DNA from: an uncultured Eubacteriales bacterium
Lineage (GTDB): Bacteria > Bacillota > Clostridia > Lachnospirales > Lachnospiraceae
DNA: 64,000 bases
Direction: 5' to 3'
Assembly (NCBI GenBank): GCA_900539455.1
Contig: UQCD01000004.1
Coordinates: forward strand, 1 to 64,000
Shown here piece after piece: positions 52,456 through 62,006 of the stretch. The translations under genes and the position numbers were made by a program. Numbering within the stretch: position 1 is the stretch's first letter; every line of letters begins with the position of its first letter. The notes beneath the pieces were generated by a model. That model was given only the letters and a program-made list of their open reading frames with translations. It made no database searches and was not told the origin of the DNA.

Positions 52456-53250
52456 CTATTCACCGCCCTCGCCAGCTTCACCAAGCACTTCTCTTTGCTT
52501 TGGTGATAAGAATGATTTAAGCTTTTCTTCAATAACTCTTGGGTTTTCACCAGCCTGTATTGATAAAAGTCCCTCAATCATAACTTCCTTCAGCATTATT
52601 TCTGTATCATTGTTTGCACTCAGCTTGTTTGCAATAGGTGTAGCTAGCCAGTTTGCAATCATCGAACCATAAAGAGTAGTAAGAAGTGCTACTGCCATAT
52701 TCGGCCCGATAGTTGATGAGTCCTCCAAATTTTTAAGCATATTAACAAGACCGATAAGAGTACCAATCATTCCCCATGCAGGTCCCATCGCAGCCATGTT
52801 ATTCCAAAAGGCAATTACCTTTTTATGTCTGTTTTCAATGCAGCCCATTTCTGTTTCCAAAATAGCTCTTACTAAATCCGGGTCTGTACCATCTACAATA
52901 AGCAATACACCTTTTTTCATAAACTGATCCTCTAAGTCCCCTGCCGCCTCCTCAAGTGCCAGCAGACCCTCTTTTCTTGCAACATTTGATAAATCTATTA
53001 TCTTTTTTATAGCTTCTCCTTCATCGACCTTTATAGTCTTAATTGCAAGCTTGAAGCTTTTGAAACCATTAATATAATCAGAAATGCTGTTGGAGGTTAA
53101 AAGTCCTGTCAGCGTACCACCTAATGTAATAATAACAGAAATTGCATCAGCAAAGTTTTTTATAGCTGCCAAACCAGCATCACCTGTAACGATTCCGATA
53201 AATATCAGCGATATACCACCGATTATACCTATCAATGTAGCTAAATCCAT
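52456..53250 (-). CDS. motA: Flagellar stator protein MotA
   Basis: Four-helix stator subunit. The conserved Pro segments are FWNNMAAMGPAWGMIGTLIG and MAVALLTTLYGSMIANWLATP. The cytoplasmic loop carries the charged residues that push FliG. I take the ATG at 53250 (265 aa, MDLATLIGI); an upstream in-frame GTG at 53259 falls inside the AGGTGA ribosome site. A promoter candidate lies about 90 bp upstream, after a hairpin that ends flgE, so motA may start a second transcription unit. Confidence 0.95.
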   Translation of the reverse strand: MDLATLIGIIGGISLIFIGIVTGDAGLAAIKNFADAISVIITLGGTLTGLLTSNSISDYINGFKSFKLAIKTIKVDEGEAIKKIIDLSNVARKEGLLALEEAAGDLEDQFMKKGVLLIVDGTDPDLVRAILETEMGCIENRHKKVIAFWNNMAAMGPAWGMIGTLIGLVNMLKNLEDSSTIGPNMAVALLTTLYGSMIANWLATPIANKLSANNDTEIMLKEVMIEGLLSIQAGENPRVIEEKLKSFLSPKQREVLGEAGEGGE

Positions 53251-53337
53251 ATATTTCACCTGTCCTAATATATATAATTTGTCTTACGACTAAATTTCTT
53301 TTTTTACAATATGACACTTTCATACCAATCATATATT

Positions 53338-53366
53338 ATTCTATCATACTTTATTCTATAAACCAA
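53338..53366 (-). promoter_or_regulatory. Possible promoter upstream of motA
   Basis: The minus strand reads TTGGTT (53366-53361), a 17-nt spacer, then TAGAAT (53343-53338). The -10 is close to consensus and the -35 weak. I see no sigma-28-type CCGATAT -10 in this gap. Confidence 0.45.
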
Positions 53367-53491
53367 CAAAAACATACTAAAATTAAGATTTTTTTTTACA
53401 AAAATAAAGGTTTTATTACAATATATTGTATATTTGTCTTTATTTATTCCATAGATATTTGATATCCCCTATTAAGATTTACTCATAACAA

Positions 53492-53529
53492 AGAAGCCAT
53501 CCCACAAAATATTTTATGGGACAGCTTCT
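53492..53529 (-). terminator. Hairpin after flgE
   Basis: AGAAGCCATCCCA and TGGGACAGCTTCT pair over 13 positions with one mismatch around a 12-nt loop, starting 8 bp beyond the flgE stop. The following bases on the minus strand are TTGTTATG, a poor T run, so termination may be partial. Confidence 0.65.
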
Positions 53530-53537
53530 ATATCATA

Positions 53538-54911
53538 TTATCTCTTCAAGCTTAAAAGCTCCTCTATCATTGTATCTGATGTAGTAATTACTCTTGAATT
53601 AGCCTGATATCCTCTTTGTGTAACAATCATATCTGTAAACTCTGTAGCTAAGTCTACATTTGACATTTCTACGACACCACTGCTCATATCCTGTCCTGCA
53701 GCAGATATGTCCATATATGTAGCTTCACCTGAGTTCATAGTTGATGCAAATAAGTTATCTCCTTGTTTTTCCAAGCCTGCTGCATTTGCAAACTGTGCAA
53801 CTGCAATCTGACCAATATAAACTGTATCACCATTGCTGTAAGAAGCAGCGATTTTACCGTCTGTCTGGATACCAACTCTTATCATTTTACCAACGCCTTT
53901 ACCTGCTCCGGAATTATCAGCAGCACCTGCTGTAGCCTCCAGCTTTGATTCGCCGCCATAGGTTGTCAGACTTGAAAAATCAAACTCTATTTCCGTCTGA
54001 AAGGCTGGTGCAGCAGCTCCTGTTGCATCCTTTATAACAATATTTACACCTGCAGGTGAGGTATCTTCAAGCTTACCTGTTGTTCCATTAAAGTCAATTT
54101 CTACACCTTTGTATGTATTTCCGTCAACTGCTGTTATATCAGTTTCAGCACCACCAGCAAATTCAATAGTCATATCCTTAACCTCTTCATTGCCCTTGAA
54201 TATCTTTGCCGGATACATGCTATAGCCTGTAGTGCTGTTTGCATCCTGTTCAATACGCATCTGTATAGTATATTTATTTCCAAGGCTATCGTATACTGTA
54301 AGGTCACTTGTAACAAAACCTACACCCTTTGAAGTAAACTTTTCATCCTCTGAATTGATGTTTCCTGAAAGAGTTGCCTTTGTAGTCTGTGCTGGTGCAG
54401 TTGAGCTGTATTTTGAACTATATATAGAAATTGGTCTAAGCTCATCTGTCTGTAAAGCGAAATCACCTGTTGCTTCATCTCTTTCTGCAACATAACCCAT
54501 TACACTGCCACCTGAGCCTGTAACTAAATTACCAAAGTCATCTGTTGTAAAATTACCTGCCTTTGTGTAATAGTTCGCACCACCCTTGTTTACCACAAAG
54601 AAGGTATCTCCGTTGATTTTTAAATCAAGACCATTTCCTGTATACTGCGAACCACCCTCACCTGTAATATCTGTTGATATTTGTGCAAGACTAACACCTA
54701 AACCTACCTGTTTTGGGTTTTGTCCACCAGCACCAGTTTCAGCATTTGGTCCCGAAGCTGACTGTGTTGTCTGATAAAACAATTCACTAAAACTTGCTCT
54801 TTGAGCTTTATATCCTACTGTGTTTGCATTGGCAATATTATTACCAATAACATCCATTCTTGTCTGGTGTACTTTCAATCCCGAAACACCAGAGTATAAT
54901 GATCTCATCAT
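53538..54911 (-). CDS. flgE: Flagellar hook protein FlgE
   Basis: Hook subunit of about 458 aa. The N-terminal rod-like domain MMRSLYSGVSGLKVHQTRMD leads into VIGNNIANANTVGYKAQRA, and the C-terminal helix ends SRVITTSDTMIEELLSLKR. The middle is a variable Thr/Gly-rich hook domain. The start follows AAGGAGG with 9-nt spacing; the ORF is open 16 codons further up, but without a site. It lies 74 bp after the TIGR02530-type gene. The flbD/swrD gene that often follows flgE is absent. Confidence 0.95.
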   Translation of the reverse strand: MMRSLYSGVSGLKVHQTRMDVIGNNIANANTVGYKAQRASFSELFYQTTQSASGPNAETGAGGQNPKQVGLGVSLAQISTDITGEGGSQYTGNGLDLKINGDTFFVVNKGGANYYTKAGNFTTDDFGNLVTGSGGSVMGYVAERDEATGDFALQTDELRPISIYSSKYSSTAPAQTTKATLSGNINSEDEKFTSKGVGFVTSDLTVYDSLGNKYTIQMRIEQDANSTTGYSMYPAKIFKGNEEVKDMTIEFAGGAETDITAVDGNTYKGVEIDFNGTTGKLEDTSPAGVNIVIKDATGAAAPAFQTEIEFDFSSLTTYGGESKLEATAGAADNSGAGKGVGKMIRVGIQTDGKIAASYSNGDTVYIGQIAVAQFANAAGLEKQGDNLFASTMNSGEATYMDISAAGQDMSSGVVEMSNVDLATEFTDMIVTQRGYQANSRVITTSDTMIEELLSLKR

Positions 54912-54985
54912 AATAAATGACCTCCTTAAAGTCCGTCTTAAGTTTTCTCTGTCATTCAAAAACTCATAGCTTCCATAAGGTCCAG

Positions 54986-55390
54986 CTATACAATAACGGC
55001 TCCATCAATATTTGTAAAAACATTTCCACTACTAGATTTCTGGTCTATTGCTGTGATTACTGTATTATTTTTTACATTTACAATAAATGCTAAATCATCC
55101 ATAATCATAAGAGATTCTTTAATGCCCTTTTCCTCAGCCTGCTTTGTGCCAGCCTCTAGTCGTTCAACCTGTCCTTGGGTTAAATTAATATTTCTATCCA
55201 TAAGTCTTGCACTTGCGTGTTTAGAAAATTTTAATTCACTACCTGTACTTAGTTCCTGCTTCTGCCTTAAAATTTCTTCAAAGCTAAACTTTGCATCTGT
55301 TTTATTTATCGGCACTGATTCGTTTTTACTTAAGTACCTATCCGCAATTTGTTCCATGGAAACCTGCGAATATTTGTTTACAACTTCCAT
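54986..55390 (-). CDS. TIGR02530-type flagellar operon protein
   Basis: 134-aa soluble protein. The conserved core is LKFSKHASARLMDRNINLT followed by GQVERLEAGTKQAEEKG and the C-terminal strand pattern MIMDDLAFIVNVKNNTVITA. This matches the flagellar operon protein family found between flgD and flgE in clostridia and many bacilli. Its function is not established; the place next to hook genes suggests a hook-assembly role. A GGAGG site precedes the ATG. Confidence 0.85.
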   Translation of the reverse strand: MEVVNKYSQVSMEQIADRYLSKNESVPINKTDAKFSFEEILRQKQELSTGSELKFSKHASARLMDRNINLTQGQVERLEAGTKQAEEKGIKESLMIMDDLAFIVNVKNNTVITAIDQKSSSGNVFTNIDGAVIV

Positions 55391-55426
55391 TTTTATCCCT
55401 CCAGTTAAATCTATCTGGAGCTTTTA

Positions 55427-55978
55427 CTATTCTGCATCTGCTCCGTCAACCTTATCCTCTGCTCCGGATTTACCGTCAGTAGCTGTATCTTTATCAGAAG
55501 AATCTGTATTATCCTTATTTCCTATTAATTTTTTAAGGTATTCTTCACTGATAACTGAATCAAAATCATCATAGCTGTACAGCTGGTCATTAATTGATAA
55601 ATATGCTTTTCCATCTACCATTTGAACATATTGGACTTTTCCGGCAACTGTTGTTGTCTGTGCTGCATTAGTAGATTTTCCTACTTCAACAATAACTATT
55701 TTATCAACTAATGATAATGCCTGTGAATTAGATAATGATTTCGTCATAGCCTGCATCTGTTCAAGTGATGAAAACTGTGCCAACTGACTTATAAAATCTT
55801 CATTTGACTGTGGTGACAATGGGTCCTGGTATTCAAGCTGTTTTACAAGTAACTGTAAAAACTCATCCTTTCCAAGATTTGTTGTTCCCTTTTTATTTTC
55901 TGTTTTCTTTGTTTCAGTATAATTTGTATTAACCTGTCCGTCCACTACATCCATAGGATGTGATACTGTACCTGCCAT
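55427..55978 (-). CDS. flgD: Flagellar hook cap protein FlgD
   Basis: Scaffold at the tip of the growing hook. The N-terminal signature LGKDEFLQLLVKQLEYQDPL continues into SPQSNEDFISQLAQFSSLEQ. The rest is a short domain (VDKIVIVEVG) and a charged Asp/Ser/Lys tail. At 183 aa it is the small Firmicutes form, lacking the FnIII/tudor domains of proteobacterial FlgD. It lies 13 bp after fliK. Confidence 0.94.
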   Translation of the reverse strand: MAGTVSHPMDVVDGQVNTNYTETKKTENKKGTTNLGKDEFLQLLVKQLEYQDPLSPQSNEDFISQLAQFSSLEQMQAMTKSLSNSQALSLVDKIVIVEVGKSTNAAQTTTVAGKVQYVQMVDGKAYLSINDQLYSYDDFDSVISEEYLKKLIGNKDNTDSSDKDTATDGKSGAEDKVDGADAE

Positions 55979-55991
55979 ATTTTCACCTCTT

Positions 55992-57374
55992 TTACGCTTT
56001 ATAGCTTACTGTGTTGCCAATAGTCTGCATTTTTACTTCCTCGGTAATTTCCTCTGATGTGTCTATTCCGTTTATTTCATCTAACAAATCTTTTCTGATT
56101 GTTCGTTTTTTAGGACTAGAGCTATCATTTCTTTCATTACCCTTTTCAAGATTTTCTTCAAAGCCATGTCCTGCTATTGTAACCTCTACAGACTCTACTT
56201 TAATGCCTTGATTATTAAGGCTATCCTTTAGCAAGGTTAATTGACCTTCAATAGCATTTTTGGCATTTTCTGTTTCAGCCGCAATTTTTGCATTTAAAAT
56301 ACCGTCCTTTGAGGAAACCTCAACTATTACTTTTCCTAAATGCTCTGGATAAAGCTGTACCTCAAGGGATGTAACACCCGGCTTTGCATTTACATTTATC
56401 TGGTCAATAATCTGTGATACAATTCTTGCCTCTTCAACGCCGTCTGTCTTTTCAACAAGAGCATCTGTCAAATACCGTAAAATACCGTCCACATTTGCAT
56501 TTTCACTTGAAAATTTTGTAGTAAGGTGTTCACTTGACTTTTTATCTGCTAAGGCAGTCTGTTCATTTTCACTACTTGAGTCCTTTTGCATATTTTCCAG
56601 ATTTTTTTCGATGTCCCTGCCTTTGATTTTTATGCTTGTATCTGCAACCTCTGTAGGGGCTTCCTGTCTAGCAGTATCATCTACATTTTCATTAGGATTT
56701 TCCATATCCTTTGCTGTAGGCTGTGTATCTACTGGCACTGTTTCGATTTTTGCTGTTTCCATACTGTCTGAAACAAGCTGTAAAAGCTTTTCTGATAAGT
56801 CATTTATTTTTTCTGACAAATCATTATCTACTAAAAGCTCTGACACATCTTCTACATTTTCGTACACCATAGCTAACTGCTTTGCATTCTGTAAATCTGT
56901 CAAATCCCAAACTGTAAGATTTAGCTTGTCTAAGGCTGCATCTAACTCATCTGTGGTTATACCAAGTGTATCTGCTATTTTCTCTTTAACCTGCTGTTCA
57001 TTATGAGCTGTTAAATCCTGTGGATTTACTATAATATACATCTGTGGCTGGTTAAGCTCTAATTCCTTTAAAGACTTTTTTTCTTTATCCATCTGATTTT
57101 TAACTTCATTTATGGCATTTTCAAAATCCTTCTGTTCTGTCTTTTCAGACTCAATATCAACACCTTTGTCAGTTTTTGCTGCCATTGTGTCCCTTGTCTG
57201 TACATCGTCCTTTGAGTCTGCCTTTACATTAGAAGCCTTTTGCTCATTTGGGCTTGTGTTTTGTAACATAAATCCAAAGGTAACCTTTTGCTTACTATCT
57301 TTTTGCAGGCTTTTAGGCGAAGTTGAAGCACCTGCATAATAGCCTCCTGTACTTGTAACATTTGCACTTACCAT
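55992..57374 (-). CDS. fliK: Flagellar hook-length control protein FliK
   Basis: Secreted ruler that measures the hook and triggers the FlhB switch. About 461 aa from the ATG with AGGAGG 8 nt upstream; the ORF is open 25 codons further but without a site. The long N-terminal region is Glu/Lys/Asp-rich and disordered-looking. The C-terminal domain (about 320-420) has the FliK pattern: TSLEVQLYPEHLGKVIVEVS, ILNAKIAAETENAKN and LNNQGIKVESVEVTI. Confidence 0.92.
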   Translation of the reverse strand: MVSANVTSTGGYYAGASTSPKSLQKDSKQKVTFGFMLQNTSPNEQKASNVKADSKDDVQTRDTMAAKTDKGVDIESEKTEQKDFENAINEVKNQMDKEKKSLKELELNQPQMYIIVNPQDLTAHNEQQVKEKIADTLGITTDELDAALDKLNLTVWDLTDLQNAKQLAMVYENVEDVSELLVDNDLSEKINDLSEKLLQLVSDSMETAKIETVPVDTQPTAKDMENPNENVDDTARQEAPTEVADTSIKIKGRDIEKNLENMQKDSSSENEQTALADKKSSEHLTTKFSSENANVDGILRYLTDALVEKTDGVEEARIVSQIIDQINVNAKPGVTSLEVQLYPEHLGKVIVEVSSKDGILNAKIAAETENAKNAIEGQLTLLKDSLNNQGIKVESVEVTIAGHGFEENLEKGNERNDSSSPKKRTIRKDLLDEINGIDTSEEITEEVKMQTIGNTVSYKA

Positions 57375-57438
57375 TCCTGCACCTCCTTTTCTATTTAGTT
57401 TTAATTGGTATATATTAACAGTATTAAACTGATATACC

Positions 57439-58203
57439 CTATGGGGCAAGCATTACAGTGATTTTGCCGCAAAATACAGCATCTATATCACTTAACGCAT
57501 CTAATATGGCTGCTCTGTTTTCTGTATCCATATTCTGTAATATAGTAACAACCTTATCCAAATCGCCAGTCATTTCGTATAATGCCGCAGCCGCCTTTTT
57601 AGGCTTCATAGTTGAGTAGGCATTAGCCAGCTCTTTGTAATTTTCATCATACATATATTTTTCTAGTACCTGCTTGTATAAGGTTTCCGCATAATCTGGA
57701 TTAATTTCCTCGTAATATTTTTTATAGTTGTCATATGGGATAGCATCATCACCAAATACAACCTCATCATAGAATTGTTTCTTTATTTTCTCAAACTGCT
57801 CTTTTTCCTGCTCGAAATTTTTAAGTCTTTCAACTTCTGAATTTAATTCTGCTATTTTTTCATTATCAGCAGAAATCTGGTCATTGGCATCCTGCATATT
57901 TTTTTCCAGCTCTTTTATGTAGGTAATAGCATCAGCTAAGCTTTTGTAAGGATAACTGCTGCTATCTGTATCGTCAGTAGATGGTAATATTTTATTGATA
58001 ACCGGAACATCTTTAAATATAGGTGCCATAACCTTGCTTCCAAAGCCGCCAACATCTAATTTTATAAGTATACAGAATATTCCCAGCCATATAATCAAGA
58101 AAATTATACCTATAAGAATTGTTTTAAACTTGTTCCCCCTTTTTTCCTCCTTCTTGCCTTCTATATCTAAATCTTCATCGTATATATCTTTGTTTTCTGC
58201 CAT
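57439..58203 (-). CDS. MotE/YlxF-like membrane coiled-coil protein with MgtE_N-like end
   Basis: 254 aa. A membrane helix lies at about 26-48, a coiled coil at about 90-135 (KNMQDANDQISADNEKIAEL), and a C-terminal MgtE_N/FliG-like segment (STMKPKKAAAALYEMTG; TILQNMDTENRAAILDAL). The MKPKKAAxxLxEM pattern is typical of MotE-type proteins, described as stator or export chaperones. It has the same position as ylxF in Bacillus subtilis (fliJ-ylxF-fliK). Confidence 0.82.
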   Translation of the reverse strand: MAENKDIYDEDLDIEGKKEEKRGNKFKTILIGIIFLIIWLGIFCILIKLDVGGFGSKVMAPIFKDVPVINKILPSTDDTDSSSYPYKSLADAITYIKELEKNMQDANDQISADNEKIAELNSEVERLKNFEQEKEQFEKIKKQFYDEVVFGDDAIPYDNYKKYYEEINPDYAETLYKQVLEKYMYDENYKELANAYSTMKPKKAAAALYEMTGDLDKVVTILQNMDTENRAAILDALSDIDAVFCGKITVMLAP

Positions 58204-58214
58204 TTCTTCACCTA

Positions 58215-58658
58215 TTACTCAAACTTGTTGTATTTAAAACTGACTACCTCGTCTACTTCCTTGCTTTCAGCAACCTCTAATTCTCTTTTAAATTCTTCAA
58301 AAGCCTTGTCTTTTAATATCTCCTGAGTTTTTCTATCTACCATAACCTGATTTAGTTTTCCTCTGGCAATATCTAAATTTTTCTGTGCCAATGCAATATT
58401 CCTTTTTTGTGCTTTTGCCTGCTGTTTTTTTATTTTTATTCCATTGTTGCATTGCTTCAGCTCAAGTATGTCAAGCTTTTGTTCATTCATACTTCTTATT
58501 TTTTCTTCATATACTTTTATATCGTCATAAATCCTTGAAAGCTTAAGCTCTTCTTCTCTTAATTTGGCAGATTGCTCTGCAAATTCAGTTTTTGCCTGAG
58601 TTTCAAGTTTTTCCTTTAAATCCAGTATATTTTGCATTTTGTATCTAAAAGTAGCCAT
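58215..58658 (-). CDS. fliJ: Flagellar export protein FliJ
   Basis: 147-aa, almost entirely coiled coil with Lys/Glu/Gln heptads, beginning ATFRYKMQNILDLKEKLETQ. This N-terminal pattern and the position after fliI identify FliJ, the stalk of the export ATPase. Sequence conservation is otherwise low, as usual for FliJ. Confidence 0.9.
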   Translation of the reverse strand: MATFRYKMQNILDLKEKLETQAKTEFAEQSAKLREEELKLSRIYDDIKVYEEKIRSMNEQKLDILELKQCNNGIKIKKQQAKAQKRNIALAQKNLDIARGKLNQVMVDRKTQEILKDKAFEEFKRELEVAESKEVDEVVSFKYNKFE

Positions 58659-58712
58659 ATTTTATCGCCTTTACACTTTATATATCTTTTGAGATTTCAA
58701 TGTATTTTACAA

Positions 58713-60026
58713 TTAATCTTTAAAAATATTTTTAAGCATTTCTAATTCTTCCTCAAACTGGAATTTTTCATCAGTCTGTTGTACTAAAAAGCTATTAACC
58801 TGATCTATTTTTGACATAGCATAATCAATATTTTTATTTGTGCCGCTTTTATAGGCACCAATATTTATTAAATCCTCAGCTTCATTATAGCTTGCTAATA
58901 CATTTTTTAATTCTCCTGCGGCCTTTTTATGCTCCTTTGTAACAATCTGGCTCATTACTCTGGAAATACTCTGCAAAACATCTATAGCAGGATAATGATT
59001 TTTATGTCCCAGCTTTCTTGAAAGCATTATATGACCATCTAATATACTTCTAGCTGTATCTGTAATTGGCTCGTTAAAGTCATCACCATCAACCAAAACT
59101 GTATAAAGACCTGTAATAGAACCTTTATCGGACATTCCTGCTCTCTCTAACAGCTTTGGCATTTCACTATACACACTTGGTGGATAGCCACGGGTTACAG
59201 GTGGCTCTCCAGATGCCAGGCCTATTTCTCTTTGTGCCATTGAAAAACGGGTAAGCGAGTCCATCATAAGAAGTACATCCTTGCCCTGGTCCCTGAAATA
59301 TTCTGCTATAGCTGTAGCTGTTTTTGCAGCCTTATTTCTTATAAGTGCAGGATTGTCGGAGGTAGCAACTACTACTACGCTTCGCTTCATACCCTCTTCG
59401 CCTAAATCTCTTTCTATAAATTCTCTTACTTCTCTTCCTCTTTCGCCGATTAGAGCTATTACATTAATATCAGCCTTAGTATTTCTTGCAAACATACCAA
59501 GCAATGTACTCTTACCTACACCACTACCTGCAAAAATACCGATACGCTGGCCTTTTCCCACAGTAATAAGGCCGTCAACAGCCTTAACTCCTAAAGGGAG
59601 AATTTCTGATATAATCTCTCTTGATAAAGGGTCAGGTGGTGCAGCCTCAACTTTTTGTTCAAAACCATTTTCTATTTCACTGCCGTCGATAGGTCTGCCA
59701 AGACCATCTACAGTTTTTCCTAAAATATCATCACTAACCTTTACTGTCAGCACATTACCTGTATTAACTACTATGCTGCCAGGACCTATTCCGTCTACAT
59801 TTTCAAAGGGCATAAGCAAAATTCTTTTATCCTTAAAGCCTACAACCTCTGCCTGGACTACCTGTTTGGAATTGTCCTTTGAAATAATAGAGCATACATC
59901 ATTCAGCTTAGCATCTGGTCCAATAGACTCTATAGTAAGTCCAACTATCTTTGAAACCTTGCCCAGCTTTGTTGTATATCGTTTTTCCAATAATGTATAA
60001 TATTTTGAAGCATTAATCAATGACAT
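58713..60026 (-). CDS. fliI: Flagellar export ATPase FliI
   Basis: 437-aa F1-beta-like ATPase. Walker A GIFAGSGVGKSTLLG is near residue 162, Walker B is LLMMDSLTRFSMAQ, and the family signature is PPSVYSEMPKLLERAG. It powers unfolding and docking of export substrates with FliH and FliJ. It lies 45 bp after fliH. Confidence 0.97.
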   Translation of the reverse strand: MSLINASKYYTLLEKRYTTKLGKVSKIVGLTIESIGPDAKLNDVCSIISKDNSKQVVQAEVVGFKDKRILLMPFENVDGIGPGSIVVNTGNVLTVKVSDDILGKTVDGLGRPIDGSEIENGFEQKVEAAPPDPLSREIISEILPLGVKAVDGLITVGKGQRIGIFAGSGVGKSTLLGMFARNTKADINVIALIGERGREVREFIERDLGEEGMKRSVVVVATSDNPALIRNKAAKTATAIAEYFRDQGKDVLLMMDSLTRFSMAQREIGLASGEPPVTRGYPPSVYSEMPKLLERAGMSDKGSITGLYTVLVDGDDFNEPITDTARSILDGHIMLSRKLGHKNHYPAIDVLQSISRVMSQIVTKEHKKAAGELKNVLASYNEAEDLINIGAYKSGTNKNIDYAMSKIDQVNSFLVQQTDEKFQFEEELEMLKNIFKD

Positions 60027-60071
60027 AGCAACTCCTATTTGTATAGTAACTTACAATCTTCAAAAAGACCT

Positions 60072-60971
60072 TTACTTTTCTTTAAAATAATCAACCTCTG
60101 AGCAAGCCAGTATTTTAATATCATCGATTAAATTTTCTAATTGAATATCAAGACTACAATCAAAAATACCTAAATCAGTATCTATTAAGCATTGATTTCT
60201 CTTTAAAACTGGGTCCTCGACTATTTCAATATTAATATCTCTTCCAACAATGCCCTGAATTCTATCCTTGTTATCCCGCAAAAACTGAGCATCATCCTTG
60301 TTAGCTCTTATAATATAATTCTTGCTGACTTCAGTTCCACCCATAACACTGTTTACAAGTGTAAGAATTAAATCTCTTTTATCAACCGACAAGACCTTTG
60401 TAACCTCTGAAAAAATTTTCAGAAGTACATCTACCAGCTCAGGCTCCATTTTCTTTATTCTATCATCATATTCCTTATCTAATTGCTCTCTATACTCATC
60501 TAACTTCTTTCGCTTTGAAGCAATTTCTGCTTCGCCGTTTCTTATTCCTTCCTCATATCCACTTCTTCTGCCTTCATCAGCGGCATCTAAGGAAATAAGC
60601 TTAACCTTCTCCTCTCCCTCTTTTACAATTTCCTCTGCTTGCCTTTTAGCCTGTTCAATTATCTGTTCTGCTTCTGCTTTTGCTTTTTCAATAATATCAC
60701 TTGCAGACTGTGCGGCAGCATTTTTTTCTTCATCTGTAGAATTTTCCTCGTTTATATATTCTTCATCAAGTAACCCTTCTACATGCTCTGCATTAATCCC
60801 TAAGGAAAACTTATCCTCTGATAATGGCTGGTCATTGCTGCCCTTATGATGCTGGCTTTCAAAAGCCTCTTTAAGCTTAACAATTTTTTCTGATATAATG
60901 GCATTACTATCAATAACCTTTTTTTCATCTTTAGGGCAAACGACAGTAGAATATTTATATAAATTAGACAA
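60072..60971 (-). CDS. fliH: Flagellar assembly protein FliH
   Basis: 299-aa regulator of FliI. A variable acidic N-terminus leads into a long Ala/Glu/Lys coiled coil (IEKAKAEAEQIIEQAKRQ) and a C-terminal domain resembling the V-type ATPase subunit E/FliH fold. The start is a TTG overlapping the fliG stop by 8 bp, with GGAGG 11 nt upstream, so translation is probably coupled. Confidence 0.9.
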   Translation of the reverse strand: MSNLYKYSTVVCPKDEKKVIDSNAIISEKIVKLKEAFESQHHKGSNDQPLSEDKFSLGINAEHVEGLLDEEYINEENSTDEEKNAAAQSASDIIEKAKAEAEQIIEQAKRQAEEIVKEGEEKVKLISLDAADEGRRSGYEEGIRNGEAEIASKRKKLDEYREQLDKEYDDRIKKMEPELVDVLLKIFSEVTKVLSVDKRDLILTLVNSVMGGTEVSKNYIIRANKDDAQFLRDNKDRIQGIVGRDINIEIVEDPVLKRNQCLIDTDLGIFDCSLDIQLENLIDDIKILACSEVDYFKEK

Positions 60972-61992
60972 CTATCTCGTCACCTCCGCCACGAGCAATA
61001 ATAATTTCACCTGTATCCTCAAGCTTTCTTATTATATTAACAATCTTCTGCTGTGCTTCTTCAACATCTTTCATACGAACAGGTCCCATAAAGTCCATAT
61101 CTTCCCTTATCATAGCAGCAAGACGCTTTGATAAATTGTTGAAAATAACATTTTGAACCTCTTCTGTTGAGCCTTTAAGCGCAATACCCAAATCATTGTT
61201 ATCAACATCTCGTAATACTCTTTGAATAGTCTTGTCATCAAGAGCAAGAATATCTTCAAATACAAACATTTTACGCCTGATTTCATCAGCAAGCTCTGGC
61301 TCTTCAATTTCAAGATTTTCCATAATATGTTTTTCTGTTCCTCTGTCAACAGAATTAAGAATATCAACAATAGCATCTACACCACCAACAATAGTATAAT
61401 CCTGATTTACCAGTGATGACAGCTTTCTTTCTAGCACTCTTTCAACTTCTTTAATTACATCCGGCGATGTTCTATCCATCTTTGCAATACGCTTTGCAAC
61501 ATCTGCCTGCTTTTCAAGTGGAAGTGCTGAAACTATCATAGATGCCTGCTGTGATGGCAGATAAGATAATATAAGCGCAATAGTCTGTGGATGTTCGTCC
61601 TGTATAAAGTTTAAAAGCTGAGAAGGATCTGTTTTTCTAATAAATTCAAACGGTCTAACCTGTAATGAGGCTGTAAGTTTAGAAATTACATCCTTGGCCT
61701 TGTCCTCTCCTAACGCCTTCTCAAGCAATTCCTTAGCATAGCCAATACCACCCTCTGCAATATATTGTTGTGCAAGACATACCTGATAAAATTCCTGCAT
61801 AACATCTTCTTTAGTCTGAGGAGATACACTTCTGGTATTTGCAATTTCTAATGTTAATTGTTCTATTTCTTCTTCTTTTAAATGTTTAAAAACTTTTGAT
61901 GATTTTTCAGGTCCTAAGGAAATAAGCAATATAGCTGCTTTTGTAACACCTGATATTTCATTACTGGTTGGACTACCTTTTGTATAAGACAT
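60964..61992 (-). CDS. fliG: Flagellar motor switch protein FliG
   Basis: C-ring torque protein, 343 aa from the ATG with GGAGG 8 nt upstream; an in-frame start eight codons earlier has no site. N-domain: SGVTKAAILLISLGPEKSSK. Middle: the EHPQTIALILSYLPSQQAS motif. C-domain: MFVFEDILALDDKTIQRVLR with charged torque residues. It lies 14 bp after fliF. Confidence 0.97.
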   Translation of the reverse strand: MSYTKGSPTSNEISGVTKAAILLISLGPEKSSKVFKHLKEEEIEQLTLEIANTRSVSPQTKEDVMQEFYQVCLAQQYIAEGGIGYAKELLEKALGEDKAKDVISKLTASLQVRPFEFIRKTDPSQLLNFIQDEHPQTIALILSYLPSQQASMIVSALPLEKQADVAKRIAKMDRTSPDVIKEVERVLERKLSSLVNQDYTIVGGVDAIVDILNSVDRGTEKHIMENLEIEEPELADEIRRKMFVFEDILALDDKTIQRVLRDVDNNDLGIALKGSTEEVQNVIFNNLSKRLAAMIREDMDFMGPVRMKDVEEAQQKIVNIIRKLEDTGEIIIARGGGDEIVV

Positions 61993-62006
61993 ATTTTTCG
62001 CCTCCG

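Noticed and set aside
53415..53432. Palindrome TACAATATATTGTA upstream of motA
   Set aside because: It is a short AT-only palindrome in an AT-rich gap and could easily arise by chance.
59281..60000. 239-codon plus-strand frame opposite fliI
   Set aside because: Antisense shadow of a conserved ATPase gene, with Ser/Thr/Leu-rich nonsense composition.
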